DNA from: Gammaproteobacteria bacterium
Lineage (GTDB): Bacteria > Pseudomonadota > Gammaproteobacteria > Halothiobacillales > Halothiobacillaceae
DNA: 24,833 nt
Direction of reading: 5' to 3'
Assembly: GCA_029335925.2 (NCBI GenBank)
Contig: JARJMX020000004.1
Coordinates: forward strand, 1 to 24,833
This document shows, in pieces, positions 1-7,649 of the stretch; positions within the stretch are counted from its first letter, which is position 1; every line of letters starts with the position of its first letter. The notes under the pieces were generated by a model. It had not been told where the DNA came from, did not search any database, and saw only the letters and a program-made list of their open reading frames with translations. Made by a program: the position numbers and the translations under genes.

Positions 1-25
1 CGTTTACCAACCATAGGAAAACCCC

Positions 26-940
26 ATGACGATGAAGAAGATCCTCCCCTTCCTCACCGCCCTGATCCTTGGCCTCGGCCTGTCCCTGCAGCCGGTCGAA
101 GCCAAGCGCCTTGGCTCCGGTCAAAGCATGGGCCAGCAGAAGCAAAGCTTCGCCCGTGAGGCCACCCCGCCAAGCGCTCCAGCCCGCGCCACCAACGGCA
201 CGGCGGCCACCGGCGCGGCCGCCGCGGGCGCGACCACCGCAGCCAGCGGTGCCAGCAAGTGGTTGGGCCCGCTCGCCGGCCTCGCTGCCGGCGGCCTGCT
301 TGCCGCCCTGTTCTTCGGCGGCGCCTTCGAGGGCCTCCAGGTCATGGACATCCTGCTGATTGCCCTGCTCGCCTTCGGCATCTTCATGGTCATCCGTATG
401 CTGCGCGCCAAGGCCGCCCAGACCCAGCAGCCAGCGGGCTACCAATACGCTGCCGCAGGTGGTGCGCCGTATGGCACGGCCGAGCAGCCGGTGCAGACGG
501 CCCCATTAGCCAGTACCGGCTTTGACCGTAGCCGCACCGCGCTAAGCGACGCCCCAGCCTGGTTCGATGAGGACGGCTTTCTGCAGAGTGCCCGCAAGCA
601 CTTCCTGACCCTACAGATGGCCTGGGATGCGAACGATATGGAAAAGATGCGCGAGTACTTCACTCCGGATATGTTCGAGGAGCTGCGCGCCCAACGCGCT
701 AGAATCGGGGATGCGAACAACAGCACCGATGTACAGAGCCTGGATGTCCAGCTGCTCGACCTGGTGCGCGAGGGCAATACGATCGTCGCATCCGTCCTGT
801 TCCAGGGTCGCGTGCGCGAGGACGACAACATGCCGGAAGACTTCGCCGAGATCTGGCATGTCCAGCACGCAGCCGACACTGCCCAAGGCGACTGGCTGAT
901 CAGTGGCATTCAGCAGGTGGAGCCGCGCGCTCTGCACTGA
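26..940 (+). CDS. Tim44-domain membrane protein
   Basis: The 304-residue product starts with a secretion-type signal (MKK, then a hydrophobic run ending near VEA). An Ala/Gly/Thr-rich low-complexity linker follows at about residues 30-75, then one or two hydrophobic segments at about 80-125 that end in the basic stretch RMLRAKAAQ. The C-terminal third (about residues 180-300) has the pattern of the bacterial Tim44-like domain, including DGFLQSARKHFLTLQ and the WDANDMEKMREYFTPDMF region. Such proteins are membrane anchored with the Tim44 domain at one face; their exact bacterial role is poorly defined. An AGGA ribosome binding site at 16-19 serves the ATG at 26; the in-frame ATG at 32 is also possible. 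The gene stands alone and is followed by a REP pair and a terminator. The family call is fairly sure; no specific function is claimed. Confidence 0.75.
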   Translation: MTMKKILPFLTALILGLGLSLQPVEAKRLGSGQSMGQQKQSFAREATPPSAPARATNGTAATGAAAAGATTAASGASKWLGPLAGLAAGGLLAALFFGGAFEGLQVMDILLIALLAFGIFMVIRMLRAKAAQTQQPAGYQYAAAGGAPYGTAEQPVQTAPLASTGFDRSRTALSDAPAWFDEDGFLQSARKHFLTLQMAWDANDMEKMREYFTPDMFEELRAQRARIGDANNSTDVQSLDVQLLDLVREGNTIVASVLFQGRVREDDNMPEDFAEIWHVQHAADTAQGDWLISGIQQVEPRALH

Positions 941-942
941 TC

Positions 943-992
943 CTGTGAGAGCGGCATACCGCCGCGATCGCCGCCACAGGCGACTCCCACAG
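943..992. repeat. Bipartite REP element (inverted pair)
   Basis: The segment begins CTGTGAGAG and ends CTCCCACAG, so its outer arms are inverted copies. Each half contains a small hairpin: GCGG-CATA-CCGC on the left, and CGCC/GGCG around CCACA on the right. The arms match the head (TGTGGGAG-like) of the other REP-like sequences in this window, near 7545-7630 and 14880-14905. It lies between the stop codon of the Tim44 gene and its terminator, the usual intergenic position for REP pairs. Confidence 0.6.
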
Positions 993-995
993 CAG

Positions 996-1028
996 AAAGG
1001 CCCGGAATGCTCCCGGGCCTTTTTCTTT
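996..1028 (+). terminator. Rho-independent terminator after the Tim44 gene
   Basis: An 8-bp perfect stem AGGCCCGG / CCGGGCCT with a short loop is followed by TTTTTCTTTT. An A-run precedes the stem. It ends the Tim44 transcription unit and insulates the downstream B12 locus. Confidence 0.85.
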
Positions 1029-1049
1029 TCCGCGCCGATCCCCTACAAT
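1021..1049 (+). promoter_or_regulatory. Putative promoter for the B12 riboswitch/btuB transcript
   Basis: A good -10 hexamer, TACAAT, lies at 1044-1049, a few tens of bases upstream of the riboswitch aptamer. The -35 position at the expected spacing is a T-rich stretch (TTTTCT, 1021-1026) that matches consensus only weakly and overlaps the terminator tail. The call rests on the -10 and on its position. Confidence 0.4.
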
Positions 1050-1084
1050 CCGCGCCTCGTTCGCGTACAGTCGCGGGCGAATCC

Positions 1085-1272
1085 ATGTTTCGGGTGCCCC
1101 GCGCCGCTCATTAGGCCAGGGGTTAAACGGGAAACAGGTGCAAGACCTGTGCTGCCCCCGCAACGGTAAGCGCTCGAACGGCGCGTCATCATGGCCACTG
1201 TCCCCACAAGGCGGGATGGGAAGGCGACGCCGCCTCATGCGCAAGCCCGGAGACCGGCCCGGAATTCCACTT
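1085..1272 (+). ncRNA. Cobalamin (AdoCbl-type) riboswitch
   Basis: The leader of btuB carries the conserved cobalamin aptamer blocks in order. These are GGGAAACAGGTGCAAGACC at about 1129-1147, GCTGCCCCCGCAACGGTAA at 1151-1169, GCCACTG at 1194-1200, and the B12 box AAGCCCGGAGACCGGCC at 1243-1259. The aptamer boundaries are approximate. Downstream, the btuB Shine-Dalgarno GAGG (1302-1305) can pair within GCCT-CTTG-AGGC (1295-1306), which suggests control by ribosome-site sequestration when B12 is bound. The aptamer is seen directly; the mechanism is inferred. Confidence 0.95.
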
Positions 1273-1312
1273 CACCAGGCGTGCGGGTGTGCGCGCCTCT
1301 TGAGGCCCGACC

Positions 1313-3163
1313 ATGAAACAACGCGCCCTCTCCGCGGCCATCGCGGCCGTGCTTGTACCTTCCATTTCATTTGCTGCCGACAGCCTTGAGGATGTCATCG
1401 TCACCGCCACCCGCACGGCGCAGACTGCGGACGAGACCCTAGCGCCGGTGACCGTCATCACCCGCGAGGACATCGAGCGCACCCAGATGTCTACGCTGGC
1501 CGATGCCCTGCAAACCGTGCCTGGCGTGTTTATTGCCAATAACGGCGGTGCAGGCAAGACCACCTCTGTCTTTCTGCGCGGCAGCAATGCCAATCATGTG
1601 CTGGTGTTGATCGATGGCATCAAAGTCGGCTCTGCCACCACGGGAAGCACCCCCTTCGAGAACATTCCCATGGAGCTGATCGAGCGCATTGAGGTGGTGC
1701 GTGGTCCGCGCTCGGCTCTGTACGGCTCCGAGGCCATCGGCGGGGTGATTCAGATCTTCACCCGCAAGGGCGGTGGGGCGCTGACGCCATCCTTCAGCGC
1801 GTCCGCAGGCAGTGACAAGACCTACAAGGGCAGCGCCAGCCTCTCCGGTGGCGGCAAGGATAGCTGGTTCAACGTTGGCATCAGCGGCCTGAGCACAGAC
1901 GGTTTCAATGCCTGCAACGGCAAGCCATCCCCCAATGGAGCGGGCTGCTATACCATCGAGCCCGATCGCGATGGCTACAGGGAGCAGGCCGCCAACCTGC
2001 GCCTCGGCACCCGCTTTGGTCAGGGCCACAGCGTGGAGGCCTTTGCCCTGCGCAGCGAGGGCAAGAACTTTTTCGATGGCGCGTTCCAGAACGAGGCGGA
2101 AACCACGACGCAAACCGTCGGCACCAAGCTAAACCTCGCGGCCTTGCCTCACTGGCGCATGGCGCTCCAGGGGGGACAGAGTCAGGATTTATCTGACAAT
2201 TTCAAAAACGGCAGCTACCGTTCCACCTTCAATACCCACCGTGACAGCGCAAGCTGGCAAAACGACTTCAGCTTGGCGCAAAACCAACTCCTCACCTTGG
2301 GGGTGGATTGGCAGCGCGACAAAGTGGATGGCGGTGATCTTGTGAGCTGGCAGCCTGGCGTGCAGGGCTATGCCGTCACCTCCCGCGAGAACACCGGCCT
2401 GTTTGCCCAGTACCAAGGTAGTTTTGGCACCCACGACCTACAGGCCGCCCTGCGTCATGATGACAACGAGCAGTTCGGCAGCAAGAACACCGGTAACCTC
2501 GCCTGGGGCTATGCCCTCTCCCCAGCCTTGCGCCTGACGGCAGGCTTCGGCACAGCCTTCAAGGCCCCAACCTTCAATGAACTGTACTACCCCGGCTATG
2601 GCAATGCCCAGCTTAGGCCGGAAAGCTCGCGCACGATCGAGGCCGGACTGCAAGGCAAGCTCGGTACCGCCCGCTGGGGCGTGCAAGCCTTCCAAAGCAT
2701 GGTGGAGGATCTGATCGCTTATAACGCTGCCACCTTTTCCCCAGGCAATATCAACGAGGCGCGCATCCGTGGACTCGAAGGCAGCTTAAGCGGGCGAATC
2801 GCCGGGTTCGACGTCAACACCGCACTCACCCTGCTCGACCCGGAGGACCGCAGCACCGGTAAAACCCTCCCCCGCCGCGCCAAGCAGAGCCTGAGCGTGG
2901 ATGTGGATCGCAGCCTTGGCGTCTGGTCCTTCGGCGGGCGGCTGTATGCCGCGAGCAAGCGTTACGATGACCTGGCCAACACTGTGGAACTTTCCCCCTA
3001 CGCTACATTGGACCTACGCGCCGAATACCGTCTGCAACGCGACTGGCGTCTGCAAGCTAAGGTCAGCAACCTGTTCGACGCGGATTACGAGACGGCCTAC
3101 CTGTACAACCAGCCTGGCAGAGCCTTCCTCATCACCCTGCGCTACCAGCCCGTCAGCCGCTGA
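1313..3163 (+). CDS. btuB: TonB-dependent vitamin B12 outer-membrane receptor BtuB
   Basis: The 616-residue product binds corrinoids at the cell surface and imports them into the periplasm using TonB energy. A signal peptide (about residues 1-22) precedes the TonB box region EDVIVTATRT. The plug domain follows, with VTVITREDIERTQ, VPGVFI, FLRGSNANHVLVLIDGIKV and IERIEVVRGPRSALYGSEAIGGVIQIFTR, all typical of BtuB. The rest is a beta-barrel whose C-terminal part includes KVSNLFDADYETAYLYNQPGR. Its length is normal for BtuB (about 600). The preceding cobalamin riboswitch and the downstream btuFCD genes support B12 over iron siderophores as the substrate. The ATG at 1313 is served by GAGG at 1302-1305. 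The last residues (RYQPVSR) lack the terminal aromatic residue common in porin-like barrels. Confidence 0.93.
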   Translation: MKQRALSAAIAAVLVPSISFAADSLEDVIVTATRTAQTADETLAPVTVITREDIERTQMSTLADALQTVPGVFIANNGGAGKTTSVFLRGSNANHVLVLIDGIKVGSATTGSTPFENIPMELIERIEVVRGPRSALYGSEAIGGVIQIFTRKGGGALTPSFSASAGSDKTYKGSASLSGGGKDSWFNVGISGLSTDGFNACNGKPSPNGAGCYTIEPDRDGYREQAANLRLGTRFGQGHSVEAFALRSEGKNFFDGAFQNEAETTTQTVGTKLNLAALPHWRMALQGGQSQDLSDNFKNGSYRSTFNTHRDSASWQNDFSLAQNQLLTLGVDWQRDKVDGGDLVSWQPGVQGYAVTSRENTGLFAQYQGSFGTHDLQAALRHDDNEQFGSKNTGNLAWGYALSPALRLTAGFGTAFKAPTFNELYYPGYGNAQLRPESSRTIEAGLQGKLGTARWGVQAFQSMVEDLIAYNAATFSPGNINEARIRGLEGSLSGRIAGFDVNTALTLLDPEDRSTGKTLPRRAKQSLSVDVDRSLGVWSFGGRLYAASKRYDDLANTVELSPYATLDLRAEYRLQRDWRLQAKVSNLFDADYETAYLYNQPGRAFLITLRYQPVSR

Positions 3164-3170
3164 ATCCTCT

Positions 3171-3195
3171 GCCCCGGTCCCGCCGGGGCTTTTTC
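3171..3195 (+). terminator. Terminator/attenuator between btuB and the cobO remnant
   Basis: A 7-bp stem GCCCCGG / CCGGGGC with loop TCCCG is followed by TTTTT. It starts a few bases after the btuB stop and ends shortly before the ribosome site of the cobO remnant. It would stop or reduce read-through from the riboswitch-controlled btuB into the rest of the B12 genes. Confidence 0.75.
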
Positions 3196-3206
3196 CGGAG
3201 ATTGGC

Positions 3207-3521
3207 ATGAACGAACATGATCGCGACGCCCGTCACAAGGCACGCATGGCGCGCAAAAAGGCCCTGATTGACGCGGCCATCGCCCGTGCCGACCAGGAAA
3301 AGGGCCTACTGCTGGTGCTTACCGGCAACGGCAAAGGCAAGTCCAGCTCCGCCCTCGGCATGATGACGTGTGCGTTAGGGCACGGCATAACCGGACGCGG
3401 CATCGGTGTAGACGATGCCCGCTATGCACGTAAACTTCAGGTGATACGGCAGAGCCTTGCCCTTCATGACACGGCTGATGGACTCAGCGGGGCCGCCTTC
3501 GCGCGCAAGGCCCTGTGCTGA
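3207..3521 (+). pseudogene. cobO: Truncated cobO: corrinoid adenosyltransferase N-terminus
   Basis: Residues 1-60 match cob(I)yrinic acid a,c-diamide adenosyltransferase (CobO/BtuR family). They comprise the basic N-terminal helix (ERDARH-like, RMARKKALID) and the P-loop LTGNGKGKSSSALGM, with GNGKGKSS at residues 40-47, ending at ALGHG. After about base 3387 the expected VVQFIKG segment and everything downstream are missing. They are replaced by about 44 residues I do not recognise, ending in a TGA at 3519. The family is normally about 200 residues; this ORF encodes 104. The ATG at 3207 has GGAG at 3197-3200. Without the rest of the fold, adenosyltransferase activity is very unlikely. The cause may be deletion, replacement or insertion of a foreign piece; the downstream cobC start is intact. 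Confidence 0.8.
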
Positions 3522-3531
3522 GCGACAAGAC

Positions 3532-4140
3532 ATGAACCCGCACGTCCACCACACGGCCACGATGCCGCGCCGCATCACCCTGCTGCGCCACGGCGCCACG
3601 ATCCAGCCCGGCCACGATCACGGCCATGCGGACGTCCCCCTATCCGATCACGGCATGCGCAGGATGCATCAGATCATGGCTGGCGAACGCTTCGAGCAAG
3701 TCATAAGCGCACCGTTGCGCCGCTGCGCGAGCTTCGCCGAGGACTTTGCCGCCCTGCAAGATGTACCGTGCGCGCTCGATGCTGACAGGATGGAGGTGGG
3801 GTTCGGCGCCTGGGAAGGCCCGACCGCCGCCGAGATCATGGCTAAGAGCCCCAAGGCGCTGAAAGCCTTCGGGCGCGACTCGACCGGCCATCCGCCGCTG
3901 GGCGGGAAACCGCTGGAGAGCGCCGCTGAGCACGTTTGGCACGCCTGGGAACGCCTGCCCCGGGTGCCCCATGTGCGGGTCGTCACCCATGGCGGGGCCA
4001 TGCGCCTGCTGTTCTGCCGCCTGATGGGCCTGCCGCTGACTGCCCTCTGGCGGCTGGAGCTCAACCACGCCGCCCGGCTGGAGTTTATTGTTGATGAGGC
4101 CGGCGTGCGCCTGCATGACTTCCATGCCGGAGGGGCGTGA
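3532..4140 (+). CDS. cobC: Alpha-ribazole phosphatase-like histidine phosphatase CobC
   Basis: The 202-residue product belongs to the histidine phosphatase (phosphoglycerate mutase-like) superfamily. It shows the catalytic RHG of TLLRHGAT (R19-H20-G21 from this start), the FGAWEG acid motif, and the second catalytic histidine in VVTHGGAMRLL. In B12 assembly CobC removes phosphate from alpha-ribazole-5'-phosphate or adenosylcobalamin-5'-phosphate. The superfamily is broad, so the assignment rests on cobS starting immediately after the stop. The ATG at 3562 (MPRRITLL) is an equally good start by homology; neither has a strong ribosome site. The start at 3457 is rejected because it lies inside the cobO remnant. 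Confidence 0.8.
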   Translation: MNPHVHHTATMPRRITLLRHGATIQPGHDHGHADVPLSDHGMRRMHQIMAGERFEQVISAPLRRCASFAEDFAALQDVPCALDADRMEVGFGAWEGPTAAEIMAKSPKALKAFGRDSTGHPPLGGKPLESAAEHVWHAWERLPRVPHVRVVTHGGAMRLLFCRLMGLPLTALWRLELNHAARLEFIVDEAGVRLHDFHAGGA

Positions 4141-4863
4141 GTGCGTGGTCTGATCCTCGCCATCCAGTTTCTCACCCGGCTGCCGACGCCCCCCCTGCGT
4201 GACTTCGATCCCGCCGAGCTGACTCGTAGCGCGGTGTGGTTTCCGCTGGTGGGGATCATGATCGGTGCCGTGGTGCTTACCACAAGCTGGCTTGGGGCGC
4301 GTCTTGATCCATGGCTTGGGGCGCTGCTGGGGCTCCTCGCCTGGGTGTGGGTGACCGGCGGGCTGCATCTGGACGGCCTCTCTGACCTGTTCGACGATCT
4401 GGGCGCGGCCCATCGTGACCCGACACGCCTGTCGGGCGTCATACGTGATCCGCACATCGGCGGCATGGGGGCCTTGGCGCTCGGCCTCCAGCTCATCACC
4501 AAGCTCGTGCTGCTGATGCTCATCGTCCGCGAAGGGCTGTGGCTGGCCCTGCTCCTGATCCCCGCCTGGGGACGGCTGGGCACCCTGATCTGGGCCAGGC
4601 TCCTGCCGCCCCGCGATCCGGAGCTCGGGGAACGCTTGGCCTGGCGCATCCCCCCCTGGGCCTTCGTCGGCTGGGGCCTGCTGCTGTTGGCTGCCGCCTT
4701 TGTCTGGGTCCCGGTTTTGCTGCTGGCCCCATTGATCCTCGGCTTCTGGGCGATATTTCTGCACTGGAAGGTCGGTGGGATGAGCGGAGACATGCTGGGG
4801 GCGGGAACGGAGGTAAGCGAGTCGTTGCTGCTCGCCCTTGCCTGCGCATGGGCACTGACGTGA
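4141..4863 (+). CDS. cobS: Adenosylcobinamide-GDP ribazoletransferase CobS
   Basis: The 240-residue integral membrane enzyme joins adenosylcobinamide-GDP to alpha-ribazole (phosphate) to complete the lower ligand of cobalamin. The N-terminus (AIQFLTRLPTP) is typical of the family. The acidic motif GGLHLDGLSDLFDDLG at about residues 75-90 is the CobS hallmark, followed by RDPHIGGMGALAL. Several hydrophobic segments follow (about residues 35-75, 100-130, 170-205), and the late GGMSGDMLGAGTEVSE motif is conserved. Length is normal. The GTG start directly follows the cobC stop, indicating translational coupling. No cobU/cobP or cobT is present in the window. Confidence 0.93.
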   Translation: MRGLILAIQFLTRLPTPPLRDFDPAELTRSAVWFPLVGIMIGAVVLTTSWLGARLDPWLGALLGLLAWVWVTGGLHLDGLSDLFDDLGAAHRDPTRLSGVIRDPHIGGMGALALGLQLITKLVLLMLIVREGLWLALLLIPAWGRLGTLIWARLLPPRDPELGERLAWRIPPWAFVGWGLLLLAAAFVWVPVLLLAPLILGFWAIFLHWKVGGMSGDMLGAGTEVSESLLLALACAWALT

Positions 4864-5720
4864 GAACCTTACTTGCACTCGTCCTTGGACTGCTTATGGC
4901 TGCGGCGGCGGCCCAGCCCGTGTGCGTGTCTGAGGCTGATGGCACCCCCTTCTGCCTCGATCCACCGGCCCGGCGGGTGGTAAGCTTGGCCCCACACCTG
5001 ACCGAGATGCTGTTTGCCATCGGCGTAAGTCCAGTGGGGGTGGTCGAGCACAGCGACTATCCCCCTGCGGCGCGTACCCTGCCCTCCATCGGTCCCTACC
5101 ATAGTCCAGACCTTGAGCGGCTCATGCTCCTGCACCCCGACCTGGTGGTGGCCTGGCAGAGTGGCACCCCACCGGCCCAGCTCGAACGCCTGCGTGGCCT
5201 TGGGCTGAAGGTTCTGGTCACACGCGGGCAGGCCCTCGATGACATCCCGCGCGAGCTGCGAGCCCTTGGCCAACTGACCGGGCAGGCGTCGGCGGCCGAA
5301 CGGGTCGCCACGGACTTCGAACGGGAACTGGACGCACTCACCACACAACATGCACGCGTTCGCAGGCTCAGCGGCTTCTATGAAATCTGGCCCAAGCCGC
5401 TGATCACCGTCAGCGACGCGCACTTTATCGGCCAGGCCATGGCCCTCTGCGGCATCCGCAACATCGTCGGGTCCGCGATGGGAGAGACACCGACCTGGAG
5501 CGAGGAGGCCGTGCTGCGCGCTCGCCCAGAGTTGCTGATCACCTCCTCGCCCGCGCGGGACTTTGACCGCTGGCGGCGCTGGAAAGACTTACCCGCAGTG
5601 CAGCATGACGCCCTGATCATCCTGCCTCCCGACGTGCTGATGCGCCCAGGGCCCCGCCTGATCGAGGGCATCCGCGCCCTGTGTGCCGCGGCCGACCGAC
5701 ATCGGCAGGTGCAGCCATGA
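4860..5720 (+). CDS. btuF: Periplasmic cobalamin-binding protein BtuF
   Basis: The 286-residue product is a class III substrate-binding protein of an ABC importer. A signal peptide (VRTLLALVLGLLMAAAAAQP) precedes a binding-protein fold with RRVVSLAPHLTEMLFAIG, VGVVEHSDYPP, LPSIGPYHSPDLERL and HPDLVVAW, a pattern typical of BtuF. A later segment, YEIWPKPLITVSDAHFIGQ, also fits. The GTG at 4860 overlaps the cobS stop as GTGA and gives a clean signal peptide, so I prefer it; the in-frame ATG at 4848 is an alternative. The btuC ATG overlaps its stop as ATGA. B12 as substrate is inferred from the riboswitch, btuB and cob neighbours; related proteins bind iron siderophores. Confidence 0.85.
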   Translation: MRTLLALVLGLLMAAAAAQPVCVSEADGTPFCLDPPARRVVSLAPHLTEMLFAIGVSPVGVVEHSDYPPAARTLPSIGPYHSPDLERLMLLHPDLVVAWQSGTPPAQLERLRGLGLKVLVTRGQALDDIPRELRALGQLTGQASAAERVATDFERELDALTTQHARVRRLSGFYEIWPKPLITVSDAHFIGQAMALCGIRNIVGSAMGETPTWSEEAVLRARPELLITSSPARDFDRWRRWKDLPAVQHDALIILPPDVLMRPGPRLIEGIRALCAAADRHRQVQP

Positions 5721-6682
5721 ATCGCCTGCGCTGGCGTGTTTTCGTGCTCGTCCTACTGGCTTTGGCCGCAGGGGGGATCCTGGTCGCCAACGTGCTGTTC
5801 GGCAGTAGCGGGCTGGTCTGGCCTGGCGCACCGCAAGAGCCGTTGGCGCAGGCCATCCTGCTCGAGTTGCGCCTGCCGCGCGTGCTGGCGGCCTTGGCCG
5901 CAGGGGGCCTGCTCGGCCTTGCCGGGGCATTGATCCAGGTCCTCACCCGCAACCTGCTGGCCGACCCCTACATCCTCGGCATTTCCGGCGGGGCGGCAAC
6001 CGGCGCCCTGCTGGCCATCCTGTTCGGCTTACCACTCTGGCTGCAGCACCTGTCCTCCTCGCTCGGCGCCCTGGCCGCCCTGCTGCTGGTCATCGCCCTG
6101 GCTCACGGCGAGGGGACCTGGACCCGCCATCGCCTGCTCCTGACCGGCGTGGTACTGGCCGCCGCGCTGGGTGCGCTGATTACCCTGCTGCTGGCCTTAG
6201 CCCCGGAGACCGCCCTGCGCGGGATGCTGTTTTGGCTGATGGGCGATCTTGCCAGCGCCCCGGCCCCCTGGTTCGCCCTGATCGGCCTGCTTGTCTTAGC
6301 CCTGCTCGCCCTGCCCTGGGCACGCGACCTGAACATCCTTACCCGTGGCGAGGTCAGCGCCCTCGCGCTCGGCGTGGCTGTGCCGTGGCTTCGCTGGGGA
6401 ATCTACTTCATCGCCGCTGCGGCAACTGCATTGGCCGTCATCACCGCTGGAAGCATCGGCTTCGTGGGTCTGCTCGCCCCGCATCTCGCCCGCCTGCTGG
6501 TGGGCGCAGACCACCGCCTTGCCCTGCCCGGCGCCCTCTTGCTCGGCGCCAGCCTAGTCATGCTGGCCGACCTGCTGGCACGCACCCTCATTGCCCCACA
6601 GCAACTTCCTGCAGGGGCTCTGCTTGCCCTTATTGGTGCACCGCTGTTCCTTGTGCTGCTCTACCGCGGAGATCGACGATGA
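5717..6682 (+). CDS. btuC: B12 ABC transporter permease BtuC (FecCD family)
   Basis: The 321-residue, highly hydrophobic protein has about nine or ten membrane segments. FecCD/BtuC landmarks include LRLPRVLAALAAGGLLGLAGALIQVLTRNLLADPYILGISGGA near residues 50-95 and the C-terminal GSIGFVGLLAPHLARLLVGADHR, the loop that contacts the ATPase. Length is normal for the family. The ATG at 5717 overlaps the btuF stop by four bases, and its own stop overlaps the btuD ATG at 6679, so btuF-btuC-btuD form a tightly coupled unit. Two BtuC and two BtuD would form the inner-membrane importer that accepts cobalamin from BtuF. Confidence 0.88.
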   Translation: MNRLRWRVFVLVLLALAAGGILVANVLFGSSGLVWPGAPQEPLAQAILLELRLPRVLAALAAGGLLGLAGALIQVLTRNLLADPYILGISGGAATGALLAILFGLPLWLQHLSSSLGALAALLLVIALAHGEGTWTRHRLLLTGVVLAAALGALITLLLALAPETALRGMLFWLMGDLASAPAPWFALIGLLVLALLALPWARDLNILTRGEVSALALGVAVPWLRWGIYFIAAAATALAVITAGSIGFVGLLAPHLARLLVGADHRLALPGALLLGASLVMLADLLARTLIAPQQLPAGALLALIGAPLFLVLLYRGDRR

Positions 6683-7479
6683 ACCGACCCCTGCTCATAG
6701 TCGAGGGGCTTGACGTGTCGCAGGGCCAGCGTCGCCTGCTCAATGGCCTGGACATGGAGCTCAAAGCGGGCGAATGCTGGGCCCTGCTGGGTCGTAACGG
6801 CGCAGGCAAGACCACCCTGCTGCATACCTTAGCCGGCATCCGGCCGGTCGAGGGGGGGAGCATCCGGCTTTTGGATCGTGATCTTCATGCATGGCGCCCC
6901 CGGGAGCGGGCGCAGTACCTTGGCCTGCTCACCCAGGATGCAAGCCAGGGCTTCGAGGAAACGGTGCTGGAGGCCGCTCTCGTTGGGCGCCATCCATACA
7001 TTGGGCGTTGGTCGAACGAGAGCGAAGAAGATGTGCGCATCGCCCGCCAGGCCCTGCATGCCTGCGGGCTTGCGGGCTTTGAACAGCGCGCGGTGCAGAG
7101 CCTATCCGGCGGCGAGCAGCGCCGCCTTAGCCTGGCCACCCTGCTGACTCAAAACCCCCAGCTGCTGCTTTTAGACGAGCCGCTCAACCACCTGGACCTA
7201 CAAGGGCAGTGGTCCATGCTGCACCAGCTTCGCGGTCTGTCCGACAACGGGCGCGGCATCGTAATGAGCCTGCACGATCCAAACCTTGCCCTGCGCTTCT
7301 GCACCCACGCCCTGCTTCTGGATGGCATGGGAGGATGGCGCTCCGGTTCGGTTTCCGAGGTGATCACTCCGGCCGCCCTGCAACAGGCCTACGGCATGGC
7401 CATGCGACTGATCGAGGATGAACAAGGGCGCTGGGTGGTGCCGGATACCCGCATGATGCAGACGGGTACCAAGCGATAA
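6679..7479 (+). CDS. btuD: B12 ABC transporter ATP-binding protein BtuD
   Basis: The 266-residue ATPase has all ABC motifs: Walker A GRNGAGKTT (residues 38-46), signature LSGGEQ (142-147), Walker B LLLLDEP (D166, E167), D-loop region LNHLDLQ, and H-loop histidine H199 in MSLHDPNLA. It powers the BtuC permease. The ATG at 6679 overlaps the btuC stop as ATGA. It is the last gene of the B12 locus. A weak inverted repeat (CCTTGG/CCAAGG) follows the stop at 7488-7508, but it has no T-run. Confidence 0.87.
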   Translation: MNRPLLIVEGLDVSQGQRRLLNGLDMELKAGECWALLGRNGAGKTTLLHTLAGIRPVEGGSIRLLDRDLHAWRPRERAQYLGLLTQDASQGFEETVLEAALVGRHPYIGRWSNESEEDVRIARQALHACGLAGFEQRAVQSLSGGEQRRLSLATLLTQNPQLLLLDEPLNHLDLQGQWSMLHQLRGLSDNGRGIVMSLHDPNLALRFCTHALLLDGMGGWRSGSVSEVITPAALQQAYGMAMRLIEDEQGRWVVPDTRMMQTGTKR

Positions 7480-7544
7480 AGGGTCAACCTTGGCTTGATC
7501 CGCCAAGGGGCCAAGCCGCCGTAAGCTGCGCCCTTGCCGCGATG

Positions 7545-7632
7545 GGGCGTTGATTCATCGGCCCGGGGGCGGGCTTCCTACACCACCGACGGCATTCACC
7601 CAGGTTGTGGGAGCGAATCCCCCGCCGCAAAG
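7545..7632. repeat. Inverted REP pair in the btuD-tRNA spacer
   Basis: The sequence CGGCCCGGGGGCGGGCTTCCTACA reads in reverse as a TGTAGGAAGCCCGCC-type REP head. About 25 bases further on, TTGTGGGAGCGAATCCCCC followed by GCCGCAA is a second copy facing the other way. Both share the (T)GT(A/G)GGAGCG head with the elements at 943-992 and upstream of dapD. Confidence 0.55.
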
Positions 7633-7649
7633 TGGTAGAGAAGATTAAT

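Noticed and set aside
3387..3410. TGRG in the tail of the cobO remnant as a sign of a simple internal deletion (CobO has VTGRG near its C-terminus)
   Set aside because: Only four residues match, and the following sequence does not fit CobO in that frame, so the match may be chance.
3640..4878. Long antisense open frame (412 codons) opposite cobC and cobS
   Set aside because: It is Gln/Pro/Arg-rich with no recognisable domain and mirrors two well-supported genes. It is a GC-rich shadow frame.
7488..7508. Inverted repeat CCTTGG/CCAAGG after btuD as a terminator
   Set aside because: The stem is only 6 bp with a long loop and no T-run follows.
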